Assembly: GCA_021292105.1 (NCBI GenBank)
Contig: CM037870.1
Location: 50,904,747 to 50,968,746, forward strand
DNA length: 64,000 nucleotides
Reading direction: 5' to 3'
Source: Anadara kagoshimensis
Taxonomy: Eukaryota > Mollusca > Bivalvia > Arcoida > Arcidae
Part shown: positions 23,173 through 35,670 of the stretch, in pieces
Numbering within the stretch: the first letter of the stretch is position 1
Layout: each line of letters begins with the position of its first letter
The notes under the pieces: generated by a model
What the model saw: only the letters and a program-made list of their open reading frames with translations
The model's database searches: none
What the model was told of the DNA's origin: nothing
Program-made: the position numbers and the translations under genes

Positions 23173-23762
23173 TTTTTGAGAAATTTCAAATTTTAACTTG
23201 CAGGAAATTTAGACAGTTATAGTATATCTCTGACAGTAATACGAAATTATTGCCTACTGAGTTAGTGATATCCTCGGGACACCAGAATTTTTGTTTTGCA
23301 TTTGAACCTTACATAAGACAATTCTTTTGAAACGAGACACAATTGCAAATAAAAGTGACCTTAAAATGAATTTAGGTTATCAGTCTGATGATAAGACTAT
23401 TCTTATACTGGAAAAGCTAATTAAATTAGGGACAAGTACGTCTACGTTACTACCTCCTGTTTGTATCAGTCAAGCTTATCAAACACCGTTCCTTAGCTAA
23501 CGTATTCGATTTCAGTACAATATTTGGTATGCTGTCTAACTTATATTTGTCTAAAAAGTATTTCTGAAAACAAATGTTTCCTTAAAATTGTTATAGATAA
23601 CATTTACACGTATATCTTCATTCATTGTTTGGATAAATGAGATTTAATTATACTTTTTAAATGCACTGGTTGAAAAATAAATAGTATGATTGAAGACCCT
23701 CTCCTCTGTCCCATTTTTCAAAGGGGTTGTTATAATATGTGGTCCCTATTTTTTTCTTTTTA
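23173..23762. other. Intergenic stretch, nothing recognised
   Basis: Low-complexity A/T-rich DNA without open frames of interest. Confidence 0.35.
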
Positions 23763-25640
23763 GTAGTTTTGTCGATTTATACAAGTCGGGCTCTTGGATG
23801 TTGGATGTGTTGGCCGTTTTCCGATACACGTTTTAGTTGAGAATATTCTTTTTTTAGTTTATATTTATTAGAGTCTGATAGCAAGTGAGAGGATGCACAT
23901 GATACCATGACGAAGTGGGCTTTTCCTATACATATACTTAATGTTCACTTGTACTCTTGATAAAAGTCCCAATAAAACAGATAAGATTTTCCGTATAAGA
24001 ATTGCGACTCATCATGTTTACATACTTATCAGCAAACATCAAACTTTGCACCACGTTGAAATTACAAGTCTGAAAAATAAAGACTTCAGAATTAGGTAAA
24101 TGGATACACTTAATAAAGCGATTTAACATACTTACATAGATGTAATTTAAGCAAAAGATAATCATAGATTTACTTTTGTAAGCAATATATTCAAAATTGA
24201 TTTATTTTATTGCTTCTTTACTGACAAAAGGAATATCCCTTTAGTAATTTTCAGATGTAGAATTCACAGAATTACTCCGTTTTTATTACCGCACGTAGTA
24301 ATTTAGCAGGAAGATAGACAGCAACAAGACACTCCAATAATAATAATAATGATCCACATTTACACCAGTGCAAACCAAAGTTGGTAGTGTTATGTAGTTC
24401 CCATTTGTCCTTTTCTCTTGACTTGTTGACTGTTTTATCGTGAACCTGTATTCAGTCGGGCTCTTAGTTATGTTGGCTGTCACCCATTACATGTTTGTCA
24501 GTTGTCAATTTCTTTTTTCTATTTTATGTTTATTATTTAGTGTGAAAGCAAGCGAGAGGATACATATGTTACCATGATAAAGTGGGCTTTTCCTGTGCTT
24601 TATGTTCACTTGTACTCTTGATAACGTCCAAATAAAAACATAGAACATTTATCGTGTTAGAATGGCGACTCTTTTTACACCCTTCTCAGCAAACATCGAG
24701 TATTGATTTACATTGAAATTACGAAGTCGACATATAAAGACTTCAGAATTAGGTAAATGGATACACTTTATAATCGCTTTAACATACTTACATAGATGTA
24801 ATATAACCATTGAAGTACTTTTGTAAGCATTTTATTGGAAATTGATTTATTTTATTGCTTTTTTACTGACATAAGGATTATCCCTCTGGTTGTTTTCAGA
24901 CGTAGAATTGACAGAATTACTCCGCTTTTATCACCGTACTTAGTAATTTAGCAGGAAAATAGACAACGATAAGACACTCCAAAAGTACTATTCATAAACC
25001 ACTTGACATTTACTCCAGTGTAAAATCAAAGTTGGTAGTGTTATGGTCAGTGGTTTCCATTTGTCCTTTCTCCCTGTCTTATTGACTGTTTTATCACGAA
25101 CATGTATTCAGTCGAGCTCCTAATTATATTGGCTGTTGCCCAATACACGGTTTTAGTTGACAATATCTTTTTGTTCTATTTCATGTTTATTAACGCCTGA
25201 AACCAAGCAAGATGATGTATATGATACCATGAATAATTAGTCTTTTTCTGTGCTTTATTTTCACTTGTACTCTTTATAAAAGTACCAATTAAACAGAGAA
25301 CATTTACTGTATAAGAATAGCGACTCATTTTAGACGGTTATCAGCAAACATCAATCTTTGCACCACGTTGACATTACGAGGTCGAAATATAAAGACTTCA
25401 GAATTAGGTAAATGGATACACTTAATAATCGCTTTAACATACTTACATAGATGTAATTTAACCAAAAGATAATTATTGAAGTACTTTTGTAAGCACTTTA
25501 TTCAAAATTGATTTATTTTATTGCTATTTACTGACATAAGGATGATCCCTCTAGTACTAGTCAGACGTTGAATTGACATAATTATTACGCTTTTATCACC
25601 GTGTATAGTAATTTAGCAGGAAGATAGACATCCTTGACTC
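23763..25640 (+). repeat. Tandem triplication of a 655-665 bp unit
   Basis: Three head-to-tail units begin near 23763, 24425 and 25080. Anchors recur in order in each: GTCGGGCTC or a variant, GAGAGGAT with CATGATACCATGA, GTTCACTTGTACTC, AAAGACTTCAGAATTAGGTA, ACATACTTACATAGATGTAA, ATTGATTTATTTTATTGC and TAGTAATTTAGCAGGAA. The third unit stops early (about 25640) and lacks the CAAAGTTGGTAGTGTTAT segment found in units 1 and 2. ORFs at 23938-24165 and 24286-24483 fall inside it and have no family features. Confidence 0.9.
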
Positions 25641-25824
25641 TGTAGTAGGATTAGTTCAATAAAACAAGATTTAGTGTAAGGATGAGAAAAAAGGATGAAT
25701 TCTCGTTGTTTTCCGACTTCTTTGAAGTGTATATAGTCATTCTCTTTACTGCCTACTTGTAGACTTTAATAATGATATTTGGGCTCCATGTTGACTAAAA
25801 TGTTACTGTATAAACATCTTCAAT

Positions 25825-26010
25825 CAAACACAAACATACGAGTACCGACATACACACAAAGCAAAACCTGGCAAATTTAAGTTGAACACGAAGTTACACC
25901 AATGCAGTGAAGTCGGAAGGTTAATAAGAAATCCCATCGTTTAACTAGGCACTTTTACCACGTGTATAATCAAAATTGATAAAGACATGGAACTATAGGG
26001 CGTCAAAATA
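25825..26010 (-). mobile_element. Family A tail, left half of a head-to-head pair
   Basis: Reverse copy: AACACAAACATACGAGTACC at the 3' terminus, then the GAACACGAAGTTACACCAATG region, a CACGTG at 25959-25964 and the coding edge near 26000. A second copy in plus orientation begins about 20 bp further on. Confidence 0.7.
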
Positions 26011-26027
26011 ATGTTTCACAATTACTA

Positions 26028-26300
26028 CGCAAGTCAGAGCTTGTTCCCACTACGGAAACTTTATACGTTTTTACAACGAAGCAAGCAGCTAGCTTACAAA
26101 TAAATTATTGATGCAGGGAAATTGCACACCTAGGTTCATCAAGACTCTCAAAACGTCGAATTACTGTTATCCCAATATTGTTGATAAGTATGATGTGTCT
26201 GTATCCAAAATTGCCCTGGATATATTTGACGTCCATAGTTCCATGTTCCTTTCATTTTCAATATTCATTACGCGAGTTGTGGGTGTAGTTAGCTAAAACA
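26028..26300 (+). mobile_element. Family A coding tail, right half of a head-to-head pair
   Basis: One frame encodes VRACSHYGNFIRF, then after a stop [40 protein letters not shown] and DV. The frame from 26108 is open for 62 codons because it is this tail. The copy lacks the 3' UTR beyond GTAGTTAGCTAAAAC, so it is truncated at its 3' side, unlike the others. Confidence 0.8.
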
Positions 26301-26825
26301 TCAACAGATTTGTTTTTCGTCAGGATATTTTTTATATAAAGAATATCAGAAATGTTTAAGGATAATTTATATCGGACACAGGAAATTGGTAATCTAGTCT
26401 TGTAGAATGTTTGTCTATTTCATACGAGTAGATAGGGCTATATGATTTATAGCGGGGTTGTCATTAAACGTCTGGTCTAATATTTATGTTCTTAATATGT
26501 TCTGTATCTCATTGTGTTTATTGCAAGAAATATCTTTTGATAAAAAGCAAGTTGGCAATTCGAAATTGAGACTAAATAATATTTTTACTAATTATAACAT
26601 AATAAACTGTAGATAAAATCTAATATTTGACCTCGTAACTTTGATTGACTCGGAGGATGATTCCTATATACTCTCCTTAACTTTGTATACGGATGGGGGT
26701 ATACATATGTGTCATACAAAAGTGGAACGTCTATATTCAGCAAAAATAATAATCTCAAATATGTGTATAGTAAAGTGTGTCATTTTATTCGTTTTTCACT
26801 AAGCCAATGATCTCTTAAAAATTAC
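26301..26825. other. Intergenic stretch, nothing recognised
   Basis: A/T-rich, no open frames of interest. Confidence 0.35.
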
Positions 26826-27015
26826 CACTGCGGTAGCTCAGAGTGCTCGCTCCGTTAGTGGGAGGTCGTAGATTCGAACCCTGAACGGGTCTTATACAAG
26901 ACATAAAAGTGGGTAGTGACTGTTCTTTCGCCAAGCACTCGACATTACGAAATGAAAGTCACGTTTTTTTCCGATGGGAACTTAGTATGTAAATAAAGTG
27001 TCAGTTGAGCGATAA
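26826..27015 (+). mobile_element. tRNA-derived SINE, 3'-truncated
   Basis: tRNA-like head GCGGTAGCTCAGAGTGCTC (A-box region) and AGATTCGAACCCTG (B box). It is followed by GTGGGTAGTGACTG and TACGAAATGAAAGTCACG, both shared with the SINE at 32695-32985. The tail half is lost. Confidence 0.75.
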
Positions 27016-27485
27016 AAGCCCCATTGGATCGTTTGTTAATTTCAACTCTGAATGAAAGTAAAAGACCATTTATTGTTATTAGAATGACTGGAACTCCAGT
27101 TGTGTAACCACATTGCTGTGCATTAGCATCAGTGCATGTCCAAAGTCTGAAGGTTCATTAGATGCTTGGTTTACATTGTTAATTATCGTTATGTCCATTA
27201 AACAATGTTATACGCTTATATGTAAATGAGTTAGAGTCAGTGATCCTAAAATGTGTTTTGTTTTTTTCCTTGTGTTGTGTGGCTATTTTCTTTTAACGTG
27301 TTATGGTCTGTGTTCATGTTTTTCAGTCACAAAAATGCCATCTATCTGTAAAAATGCTGGTGCAGCTTTACAAATATTTACAAATTACTCTCTACATGAT
27401 TCAAGGGATAAAATAAGGCGCGACAGTTCCATAGAATCTGTCTGTTTTCAATTTAAATATCAACATTTACATGCTGAGCTATTAT
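27016..27485. other. Intergenic stretch, nothing recognised
   Basis: A 78-codon frame at 27251-27487 opens with a hydrophobic N-terminus, but nothing else supports a gene. Confidence 0.3.
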
Positions 27486-27716
27486 AGCCAAACACCACTG
27501 GTCTGCAAGCTTGACCTTTTAATTTAAAAATTTATAATAAACCAGTACATTTATATATTTGGTTGAAAACATGGTGTTTATTTCGTGCACCTTATAGGGC
27601 AGGTATCAAGTATGAAGTATAAACTACCCATGTGCAGTATGAATCTTCGGATATGAATACATGTATTACTAATGAAAGGTCAAGTGAACAGGTCTATGTT
27701 GTTTTCTATTCATTTT
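27486..27716. mobile_element. MITE (family C), second copy
   Basis: Left end GCCAAACACCACTGGTCTG, then AGCTTGACCTTTTAATTTAA; right end GGTCAAGTGAACAGGTC and GTTGTTTTC. It matches the 18615-18853 copy in order and length but is more diverged. Confidence 0.6.
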
Positions 27717-28964
27717 TTGCACTGACAAAATGAAAATTAATAATTAAATCATCACAATTTCATGTTTTAAGGTTTTTTATAAACCGTGTATTGTTAAGAC
27801 AGCGTGATGCATCGTAAAGTACACCTTTTGAGTATTAAACAGGTTTCCAAATTAAAATTCGCAATATTAAGTGTAGAATACAAGTTACCAGATAAAATTA
27901 CAAATAATCACGCTCTAAGTTCTATAGTCAGAAGTGAATCATAGTTCAAATATACAGAACATACCATAAGTTAACAATTGTGAGTGTCCCCTTGGCCTTA
28001 ATTTCCTATATCTCGATCGATAGCTGCTATCTATGTCTTGGCAACTTTTCGGTCACTGCTTTAACTATCTATATCTCAGACACAAGGCAACCGAACTTCG
28101 ACTCATTTTCCATGGCTCAATGTTAAAACTTCCGACAGGTCTATATTATATGTCGCACTAATTGTTTATTTTCTCATAAATAAATGAAATGAAAAGATAC
28201 CAAGTAGATAAATCATTTGATTTCATTTGAAATTACTTATTTTCACAAATAAAAATTGATATATGTTCAAAAAGTATAATATTACTTCTTTTTATGAACT
28301 TAAATGTATATCTGAGATACTTGGAATCTTTTTATTGTAGATTAACAAACAATGCCAGTTTATTAAACTAAAAGTTTGAAGAAAAAAGGCTCTTTAGTCA
28401 TAATTAACTCTCTAATCATATATTGTAAACTCATTTTCTCAGATTATATCCATGAATCAAAACTTTTACTAGTGCGCAATATAGTTTTCACAGGAGTTAA
28501 AATTACCCATCAAATTGCTGTACATAACAAAAGTAATAGCACTGCATAAACAGACACCACAAGGCAAAGAATTGTTTATGTCAAAACAAAATAATCACTT
28601 GGACTTAAACTTTGCCTTCTCCCTATCGAAAACAAACTAGGTTTTGAGGACAAAGTACGTTATAAGGTACATTTCGTTCGGACAGATGCCGTTAGGTCAA
28701 AGTCAAATTGGATTCCAAGTGCTATAATAAAAACATCTACTTGACAATAGCCAATGCATCCTAGAACACGGTATAATACATATTTATGAAATAGATGAAA
28801 ACGGTTGAAGAAAACAAGACTTTGCTCAACAATGAACCTATAATCCGGCAATGTATATGTCATCTATTTAGGTTTAGAAAACATAATACTGTTTTCCTTT
28901 GTAAAAATTTTACACACTGTACAATTCAATCATGTGCCTTAAAACGAATTGTATCAATTAAAAA
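27717..28964. other. Intergenic stretch, nothing recognised
   Basis: No gene and no repeat partner noticed. Overlapping short ORFs on both strands near 28660-28990 have no family features. Confidence 0.35.
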
Positions 28965-29055
28965 TAAGCGAAACTTTGAAACTGACAAATAAAGTGATAA
29001 GCGTGAAGTTCCTGCAGGGAAGTGAGACTGGGTTATCCGAAAGTTTCCGAAAGGG
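28965..29055 (-). mobile_element. Family A tail fragment
   Basis: AAACTTTGAAACTGACAAAT, then GTTCCTGCAGGGAAGTGAG and CGAAAGGG; the outer 3' terminus is missing. Confidence 0.65.
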
Positions 29056-29844
29056 TCAACATATATGGTTATGTATGTTAGAATATAGTTATTCTCAAGA
29101 TCAAACACAGAATATTATGGTTCATGCAGGTATATTCAGAGATAAAGTGTTTCGTTTCTTAGTTGTGAATATAAATGTAATGCATTGTCAATAAAGAAAA
29201 ACATAACCAAGTTATTCATTTTATGGTTAAATGGGTAAACATAATACCGTCCAAGACATAATGATATAGTACAATCAAAACATCTAGAGACCGATATGTA
29301 CAAACAGCTAAATTTCCTCCTTTAATTTTAGTAATTTGTTCAGAATATATTGAAATGTCTCTCTCCAACTATAAATTCATTTGCACATCATCAGACGTCT
29401 TTCATTAACATGTAACTTTACACGTTTATGACACATACGACGGTGATAGAGAAAATGACTTATCTAAAAGGTTTTTGCAATTACTTTAGAGTTAGATTGT
29501 GTCCTAAATTACAATAGGAAGATACACCAGCATATCGATTAACTTAAGGAACCAAAATGTTGTAATTGGTGATTTGAAGTTTCCTGGCAACACGTCAAGG
29601 AATTAGAATATGGCGTCTAATCATGTTGTTTAATCAGGCCTAATACTATTAATGCCATCTTGATCCGATGTAGACTATAACCTTAAGTGACATATTGATT
29701 TTATGACTTCAATGTTCTTTATTTTGTCATCTTTTTACTAAGAAATTATTGGAAGTTGTGAAGAATCTTTCGCTGTGTACGGACGGAGGTATTTATTGCT
29801 CCTAAAATGGTTGTCTGCAGCATTGCACTCTTCTGTAAATTTAT
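29056..29844. other. Intergenic stretch, nothing recognised
   Basis: A/T-rich, no open frames of interest. Confidence 0.35.
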
Positions 29845-29985
29845 AGTAAAAACAAACAAACCAATCCATGTCCAAATCACGATCACAAAGAAAAGTAAAA
29901 AAAAATTGGCTTTGGCAAATTAAGTTAAAACACGTGAACTTCAACCAGCCAGGGAAGTGAGATTTGGTGCACCGGAAGGATAAAA
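29845..29985 (-). mobile_element. Family A tail
   Basis: Begins AAAACAAACAAACCAATCC, with CACGTG at 29931-29936, then CAGCCAGGGAAGTGAG and CCGGAAGGATAA. It ends directly against the open frame at 29984-30181. Confidence 0.75.
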
Positions 29986-30181
29986 AAAGACGAAAAAGAA
30001 GATTATCAACTGCGAATTTGAAGACAAACATAACTGGCATGTAATTGAGAAGCTGTTGATAGTCTACAAGGAAGACAAAAGCTCAAAGAAGTACGCTAAT
30101 ACTAAACCAAGTGAAAAGTACATCCTAATGGCGCGAATAAAACGTGAATGCGGAAGCCTCCGTATGAAACCAGAGTTGTAA
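29984..30181 (+). other. Candidate coding fragment without a start codon
   Basis: From just after a TAA at 29981-29983 the frame stays open for 65 codons to TAA TAA at 30179-30184. The peptide is charged and includes INCEFEDKHNWHVIEKLL, VYKEDKSSKKYA and ARIKRECGSLRMKPEL. Codons such as AAG, CTG, GAG, GTC and TAC make it less A/T-rich than its surroundings, which favours a decayed or terminal exon over chance. There is no in-frame ATG near the left end and no recognised family. Confidence 0.3.
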
Positions 30182-30779
30182 TAATGTTAGGATATATACT
30201 TTAACTTTAAACAACTAGAAATGAATGTGAAGATTGAACCCCTGAAAGAAATTTTACACTGGGACTAGTTTTACCTTCTGCTCTGCACTGCATAAATGAA
30301 AACATCTTGACCAAAACAATCAATTATCAATAATTATGTTATGACAAGTAACCTCTACGATAAAAAGGAATTGTTTTCGCTTTGTCTTTCGTCTGATCCA
30401 ATAATGTAATTTTTTCATTTATCGATGGCGATGTTCGTAGAGCTCCATGATATGTTATTTGTAGTTCTCAACCTTTGAACATGCTAGACTTTAAACTTTG
30501 ATGATTTTAGTTACAGATATATACTTAAAACTTTTAAATTGCTATTACAAGTACACCATTATCTCCGGAGGATTTGTAAAATCATTCAGCGATAACTGTT
30601 TTTTTAAGTCTGTGATCTTGAACCTTTTATAAATATTTCAAACACAAGAGTCTCGCATTCTAAAAAATATGGGCGCCTTAAACCAGTAAAACCATCACAA
30701 AGCAACATTCTGTTTTTTCCGCTTTTTTCCAATTCTCAGTTAATAGTTCGTATCTAAACTTCGACCTTTGTATAAAACC
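30182..30779. other. Intergenic stretch, nothing recognised
   Basis: A/T-rich, no open frames of interest. Confidence 0.35.
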
Positions 30780-31005
30780 CATGTCCAAGACAAATTATTT
30801 GATATCCCACAGTTCCATGTTCTTTTCAGACAATTTTGATTACACACGTGGCGGTTGTAGCTAGCTAAGCAGTAGGTGCTTACCCTTCCGAAGTACCTCG
30901 CCTCACTTCCTTGGTGAAAGTTCACGTGTCTAACCTAATTTGTCGGTTTCAAAGTTTTTACTTTGCGTCTGGATTGTGGTTCGAACATGGATTAGTATGT
31001 AATCA
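30780..31005 (+). mobile_element. Family A tail, well preserved
   Basis: Opens with GATATCCCACAGTTCCATG, then TTTTGATTACACACGTGGCG. The two CACGTG words at 30845-30850 and 30923-30928 have the same 78-bp spacing as the copy at 9640. It ends CGAACATGGATTAGTATG. Confidence 0.85.
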
Positions 31006-32694
31006 AAAGTTTCATTAAATAATTTTAATTGAAGTAATTGATGTTGACAAGTCCATATTTTATGTAATGCCTGCTCGTATATAACTGTTGCAGTTAAGGA
31101 TTTGTTTGACGTCATTTGTACTACGACTACGTCATTGTACCGTACTACGTCATCATTATTGAGCTAAGGCTTGTAAGAGAAGCACGTGTTTTGTTTTCTC
31201 TTATTCCGACCTGCTAGTTCGGCATAATAATAATCAGTTGACAAGTCTTCTGGGCCAGGTGCATTCATTTATGTTAAGTATTATACTGTTATAATAGTAA
31301 TGCATTTTATAAATATTCAACTGTCACTATAATAAACAGAATTACTTAAACGTAACTTAATTATTGAGACTTTTGTTTGAATATAACCATTGTGCTCTCC
31401 ACAAATTATTAATTTATTGCATTCTATAGCTATCAACACAAACAGCTGATTTTAAAACTTGATTACAAGTTGTTGACAACTATATTATTTTTATGCAAAT
31501 GTTATAGAATTATTGGGAATACTTCAGTTTGGTCGTGACAATGCATATAAAGATGATACTGTTTGATTATAGATAAAACGTAAACGTGTCGGGTCAGCAA
31601 AATAATCGTGTTCGTATTCAGTGTCATGATTCTATACCGAGTAATTTTAGAATAGTTTTTGTGGTGAAATTATTAAAAAATTTGCGGTCAAAAATACAAA
31701 CAACTGGTAAATATACTCATGTGAATTGCTACATGTACTCGCAATGGCCAACGGAACCAATAATAAAACAAAATAATAATTATAAATACAGACACGAAAA
31801 GAAAACACGTTTTTTTTATCAGTGAATGATATATACCCATTAGCTTACCATCTCCGATTTAATTGTGGAAATGCTTATCTAGTCAGTCCTTATGGAATCT
31901 TAAATAACCTTAGTGTATACCATATTGTCTTTACTTCAGATAGACCTGTGATACAAATGCAAGTAGAAGAAAAGGCGTTAAAGATTTACCTTGAAAATAC
32001 TAGAAAGTAATGTTTATTTTAGTTTATATTAATAAACATTAAAGGTCGTTCATAATGCATAATATCTTACCCATAAAATATTTCTAATCCATAAAATATT
32101 GCTGATTAACTCTTTATTTTGATTTTGACAGACGAAACAGAAAACGAAACGCATGGTTTTAAAAATCAGACGATATAATACATTGATATACAGAGTAATT
32201 TCACTCATAAAATGTATATGACAATAGAGAATTGGAACAAGATACCGATAAATATATTAATACAGTTGCAGACAATAAATGATTGCATTGATTTTGATAA
32301 ACTGAAAATTAAAATGATGTTTTTGAGGGATTATTTTGTCAGTATCAATCAGATATACTAGTATTACAATATCAATTAGGGAGCAGACATATGCATATTG
32401 TTAAGTGGGCTATATGTGCACAAAAGAGATAATCGAATTACCTCTGAACAAGTAATTTCAGTGAATAAAGGCCCCCGCCAGTAGGTTGCGCTTATGTTCA
32501 AAAGGACATAACTTCGAGGAAAATGACCGATCCAACTCGGATAAATGATATGCACATCTCTTACTAATGTTGATGCAAAGCAGTTTTTAAGATTTAGCCT
32601 GGATAAAGGTATCTGAACGGATGGAAGTTCAAATTTAATAACACTCTGTCTGCGAAAGGTGTGTGTAATTAAACTGTAAGGAGAAAATCGATAC
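31006..32694. other. Intergenic stretch with a cluster of CRE-like sites
   Basis: TGACGTCA at 31107-31114 and TACGTCA at 31128-31134 and 31146-31152 form a tight cluster on the + strand. No gene could be placed downstream; ORFs at 31586-32010 have no family features. Positions 32400-32690 read like dispersed repeat DNA (CCCCCGCCAGTAGGTTGCGC) without a second copy here. Confidence 0.35.
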
Positions 32695-32985
32695 AACAGT
32701 TGGTAGAATGCTGACTCCGTAGGTGAGATCGAACCAGGTCTACCCAAAGACCTGAAAGTGGGTAGTGACTGCACTCGGCTTTACGAAATGAAAGTCACGA
32801 ATCTTTCGGATCGGATCTTAAATAGACGAGGTGCCGTATCACTGTAGGCGTAGCACGATAAAGAATCCTGCTGTATAATGCCACCAACGCAACCCACAGG
32901 CAAAATATTTGCACCTTCGCTTATAGCTGGTGACGTTTCAGTATATTGAAAAATTCTTGACTGGGACATTAAACACCATTACTCC
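32695..32985 (+). mobile_element. tRNA-derived SINE, near full length
   Basis: Degenerate tRNA-like head (GTTGGTAGAATGCTGAC, GAGATCGAACC), then GTGGGTAGTGACTG and TACGAAATGAAAGTCACG as in the 26826 copy. The body is GACGAGGTGCCGT and the 3' part GTGACGTTTCAG to GGGACATTAAACACC. The 132-codon minus-strand ORF across its left edge (32376-32774) is an antisense shadow. Confidence 0.75.
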
Positions 32986-33787
32986 ATTCATCTCCAAAAT
33001 CGATACAAATTTATGCCTTGTGTATCCTCACCGTATAGCAAACAATGACTTTATGGTGATTTTGATCAATCTAATGTGGAGTTGCGTTGGTAATGTGGTC
33101 AGCTAACGTCTGTATATACTGTTGATTTCGTGCTGTAATTAAAGAACAATGTTTTTCTGACTAAAATGCAGGACTTGATTATAGGCTGCAATGGTGTCAT
33201 ATGCAGCACTTATAATTATTTATATAACCGTATGACTTTTATTTTGAAGATACGCGGCTTTTCAATTATTCACACTCGCTTATAATTACTTATTTACTAA
33301 GTATATTGCTAATCCAACATACCGGCGATGCAAAATTAGCAAGCTTTCTTTACTTCGTTCGTTAATTCGTGTAAGACGAACTGATGAAAAGGTCAAAACC
33401 CGGACTCATGATAACATTATGTCAATGTTTTTTCCTTTAATACAAAATACATCAACATGTTAAAAAAACCGACAGAATCAAACACCGGTGATGTAAACTT
33501 GCATTTAGAGACAGACAAAACATAATTACTATGAAGAATTTAAGGACATTCGACGATCTTAGTAATTACTTTTAGTTCTATGTAGAAAAATATAGACAAC
33601 ACTAATTATACCATTAGTGTTTTGTTCTGAAGTCATACTGTACGAATTGGCTTCATTTATCAAGTTGTTTTGACATTCCCTCTGAATACAAACTTTAATT
33701 TCGTCCTTACCGAAAACAATCACATGGTACAAATACAACAAAAGATAATGAACTCTTATCCTTCTCCAATACCTGATAATTACATAT
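32986..33787. other. Intergenic stretch, nothing recognised
   Basis: A/T-rich, no open frames of interest. Confidence 0.35.
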
Positions 33788-33948
33788 TATGCCAATATTA
33801 ATTTACAGCACTAGACAACCGTTTCAGAATACGGTTCCTCATTAGAGATTGCTTGGACCAAAAGTGTGAAACCAAAACTTTTCAAGGGGTCGAAAAAATA
33901 TCTAAGCAACTAAAATCTATTTAAGCAAATAAATACTTTACATGATGA
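33788..33948 (-). repeat. Family B dispersed repeat
   Basis: ATTTACAGCACTAGACAACC, CGTTTCAGAATACGGTTCCTC, GCTTGGACCAAAAGTGTGAAA and TACTTTACATGATGA match the reverse complement of the other family B copies. Confidence 0.7.
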
Positions 33949-34219
33949 CTTCCACATCCCGGGTTTAATGCATTATTTGATGACAATAGACTTGAATAGA
34001 ATAGGAGAAAAAACATTGACGGGCAAACATGTATGTAGTTTACAACAGTTGATGCAACCAACAACACGACACAAAACAAGTAAATGATAAAACAGACAAA
34101 CAAAACAAGAGATAATGAGATAAGACAAGTTAAAAACAAATTTGAATCACAAATCCCATTTATGTTTTATTTGCTTTTTTGTGGTCTTGGTTCTGTTGAT
34201 AATTACCAAGGATATGTTT

Positions 34220-34565
34220 CTCTACTGCAAACAAAAACAAACATATCATTCCATTTCTTAATCAAAATCCAACTTTACAAACCGCCATATTTATAAAATC
34301 TTTTGTACTTCCACAAGGGATCGGAAGTGATGCCTGGTGTTTCGGGAGCGTAAGTACCTCCTGTTTAGGTAACTACACCTGTCGTTTGTGATCAAAATAG
34401 ACAATGAAAGAAGGATTGGATGTACAATACATCCAGGATAATTTTGGATACAGAGACATTATATTTATCAATATTATAATGAGGACCATAACACTTTTAG
34501 AGGATCTTGATAAACCTAGGCTTGTGATATCCATGCGTAAACAATGTTGATATATAATTTTATTC
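34220..34565 (-). mobile_element. Family A copy with coding tail
   Basis: On the minus strand from 34565, one frame encodes HGYHKPRFIKIL, a stop, KCYGPHYNIDKYNVSVSK and IILDVLY. It then runs into the 3' UTR and ends in AAACAAAAACAAACATATC (plus-strand view of the 3' terminus). Confidence 0.8.
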
Positions 34566-35324
34566 TATTTATGAACCAGGGTGGTTACCTTTATTATTGC
34601 AATGTGCATGTGTATGCACTGTCTAGAGTTTTATAATTAGTAGTTCCGTTTTATTTTGTCAGTTCATGATGCACCCGGTGAAACGGTGCCAAGCATGGAC
34701 GCTGGTATTTTACAAATAATCTGATGTTGTTTTGGATAAGAAAAAGAAAACAAAGGTTCATTGATCGTAATGTTGATTTGATATACAAATGCACTTATAT
34801 TTGATTACCTCTTTGAAGATCTTAGTTGACCGAGGTTTTCAAAGTTCTTATTATTCAGGTTCAAATATTCTTTTCAATATTTGTCACCAGTAGTGATAAC
34901 AGATAATATATAAATGTATGTATAGCATCAATAATTTGTATGGAATTCTTATGAAGACCATGTATCCTAAAAAAGTAATTCAATATCTACATTCACGTGA
35001 CAGTTGTAATTTCCTGCTTATCAGGATATGTCATGTTCTTGTAAATTCCTATTAGTTTTTCATACATATATCCCCGGAAACTTCAAACAAATTGTTCAAT
35101 CGCCATTAATTCTGTAAAGCACATTATGATAAAAGAATGTTTCTATGGTTTTCGGACATAACGAATATTAGTTTTCTATTGTTTATTGACAAGAAATATG
35201 ATGATAAATGAATGAATAAACACAAAATAAACGTAGGTGAATATGATACTGCTGCTACTTAGCCTAGAGTGTATTGTACGATGTCAATGAACTGAATTTA
35301 AAATTAACAAATAGTCTAGTAATA
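34566..35324. other. Intergenic stretch, nothing recognised
   Basis: No gene or repeat partner noticed. Confidence 0.35.
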
Positions 35325-35500
35325 TGCAAATTATTTCCTTAGCTTAAATGTATTTTGGTCCTTTGGATATTTTGCCACCCCGTAAATATTTTTTTGGGGT
35401 TTTACAGTTTTGCATTAGCACAAATGATGAAGAATTGTATTCCTAAACGGCCATCTAGTGTTGTAAAATTAACACTGGTATAATATGTAACTGGAAGTCT
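35325..35500 (+). repeat. Family B dispersed repeat
   Basis: TATTTCCTTAGCTTAAATG, TTTTGGTCCTTTGGATATTT, AACGGCCATCTAGTGTTG and ATTAACACTGGTATAATATG. It carries a single, diverged version of the 33-bp segment that forms the minisatellite. Confidence 0.7.
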
Positions 35501-35670
35501 AATTGGGGGTTTACATTTGTGTGTATTTTGTAGGTAGGTAGTTTTCTGATGATACTCGTACAAGGCCAAATAAAAACGGCCTCGATAACAGTTGATCTCC
35601 CAAACATCTACTGATCTAGCGAGTCTTTGCGCCGACGATGAAAATTTTAATTTCTTAAAATGTAGTCTTC

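Noticed and set aside
27251..27487. ORF with signal-peptide-like N-terminus
   Set aside because: T-rich DNA gives hydrophobic residues by default; the rest has no cysteine pattern or domain, and no splice partner was found.
32376..32774. 132-codon minus-strand ORF
   Set aside because: Antisense to a SINE head and to dispersed-repeat-like DNA; no domain features.
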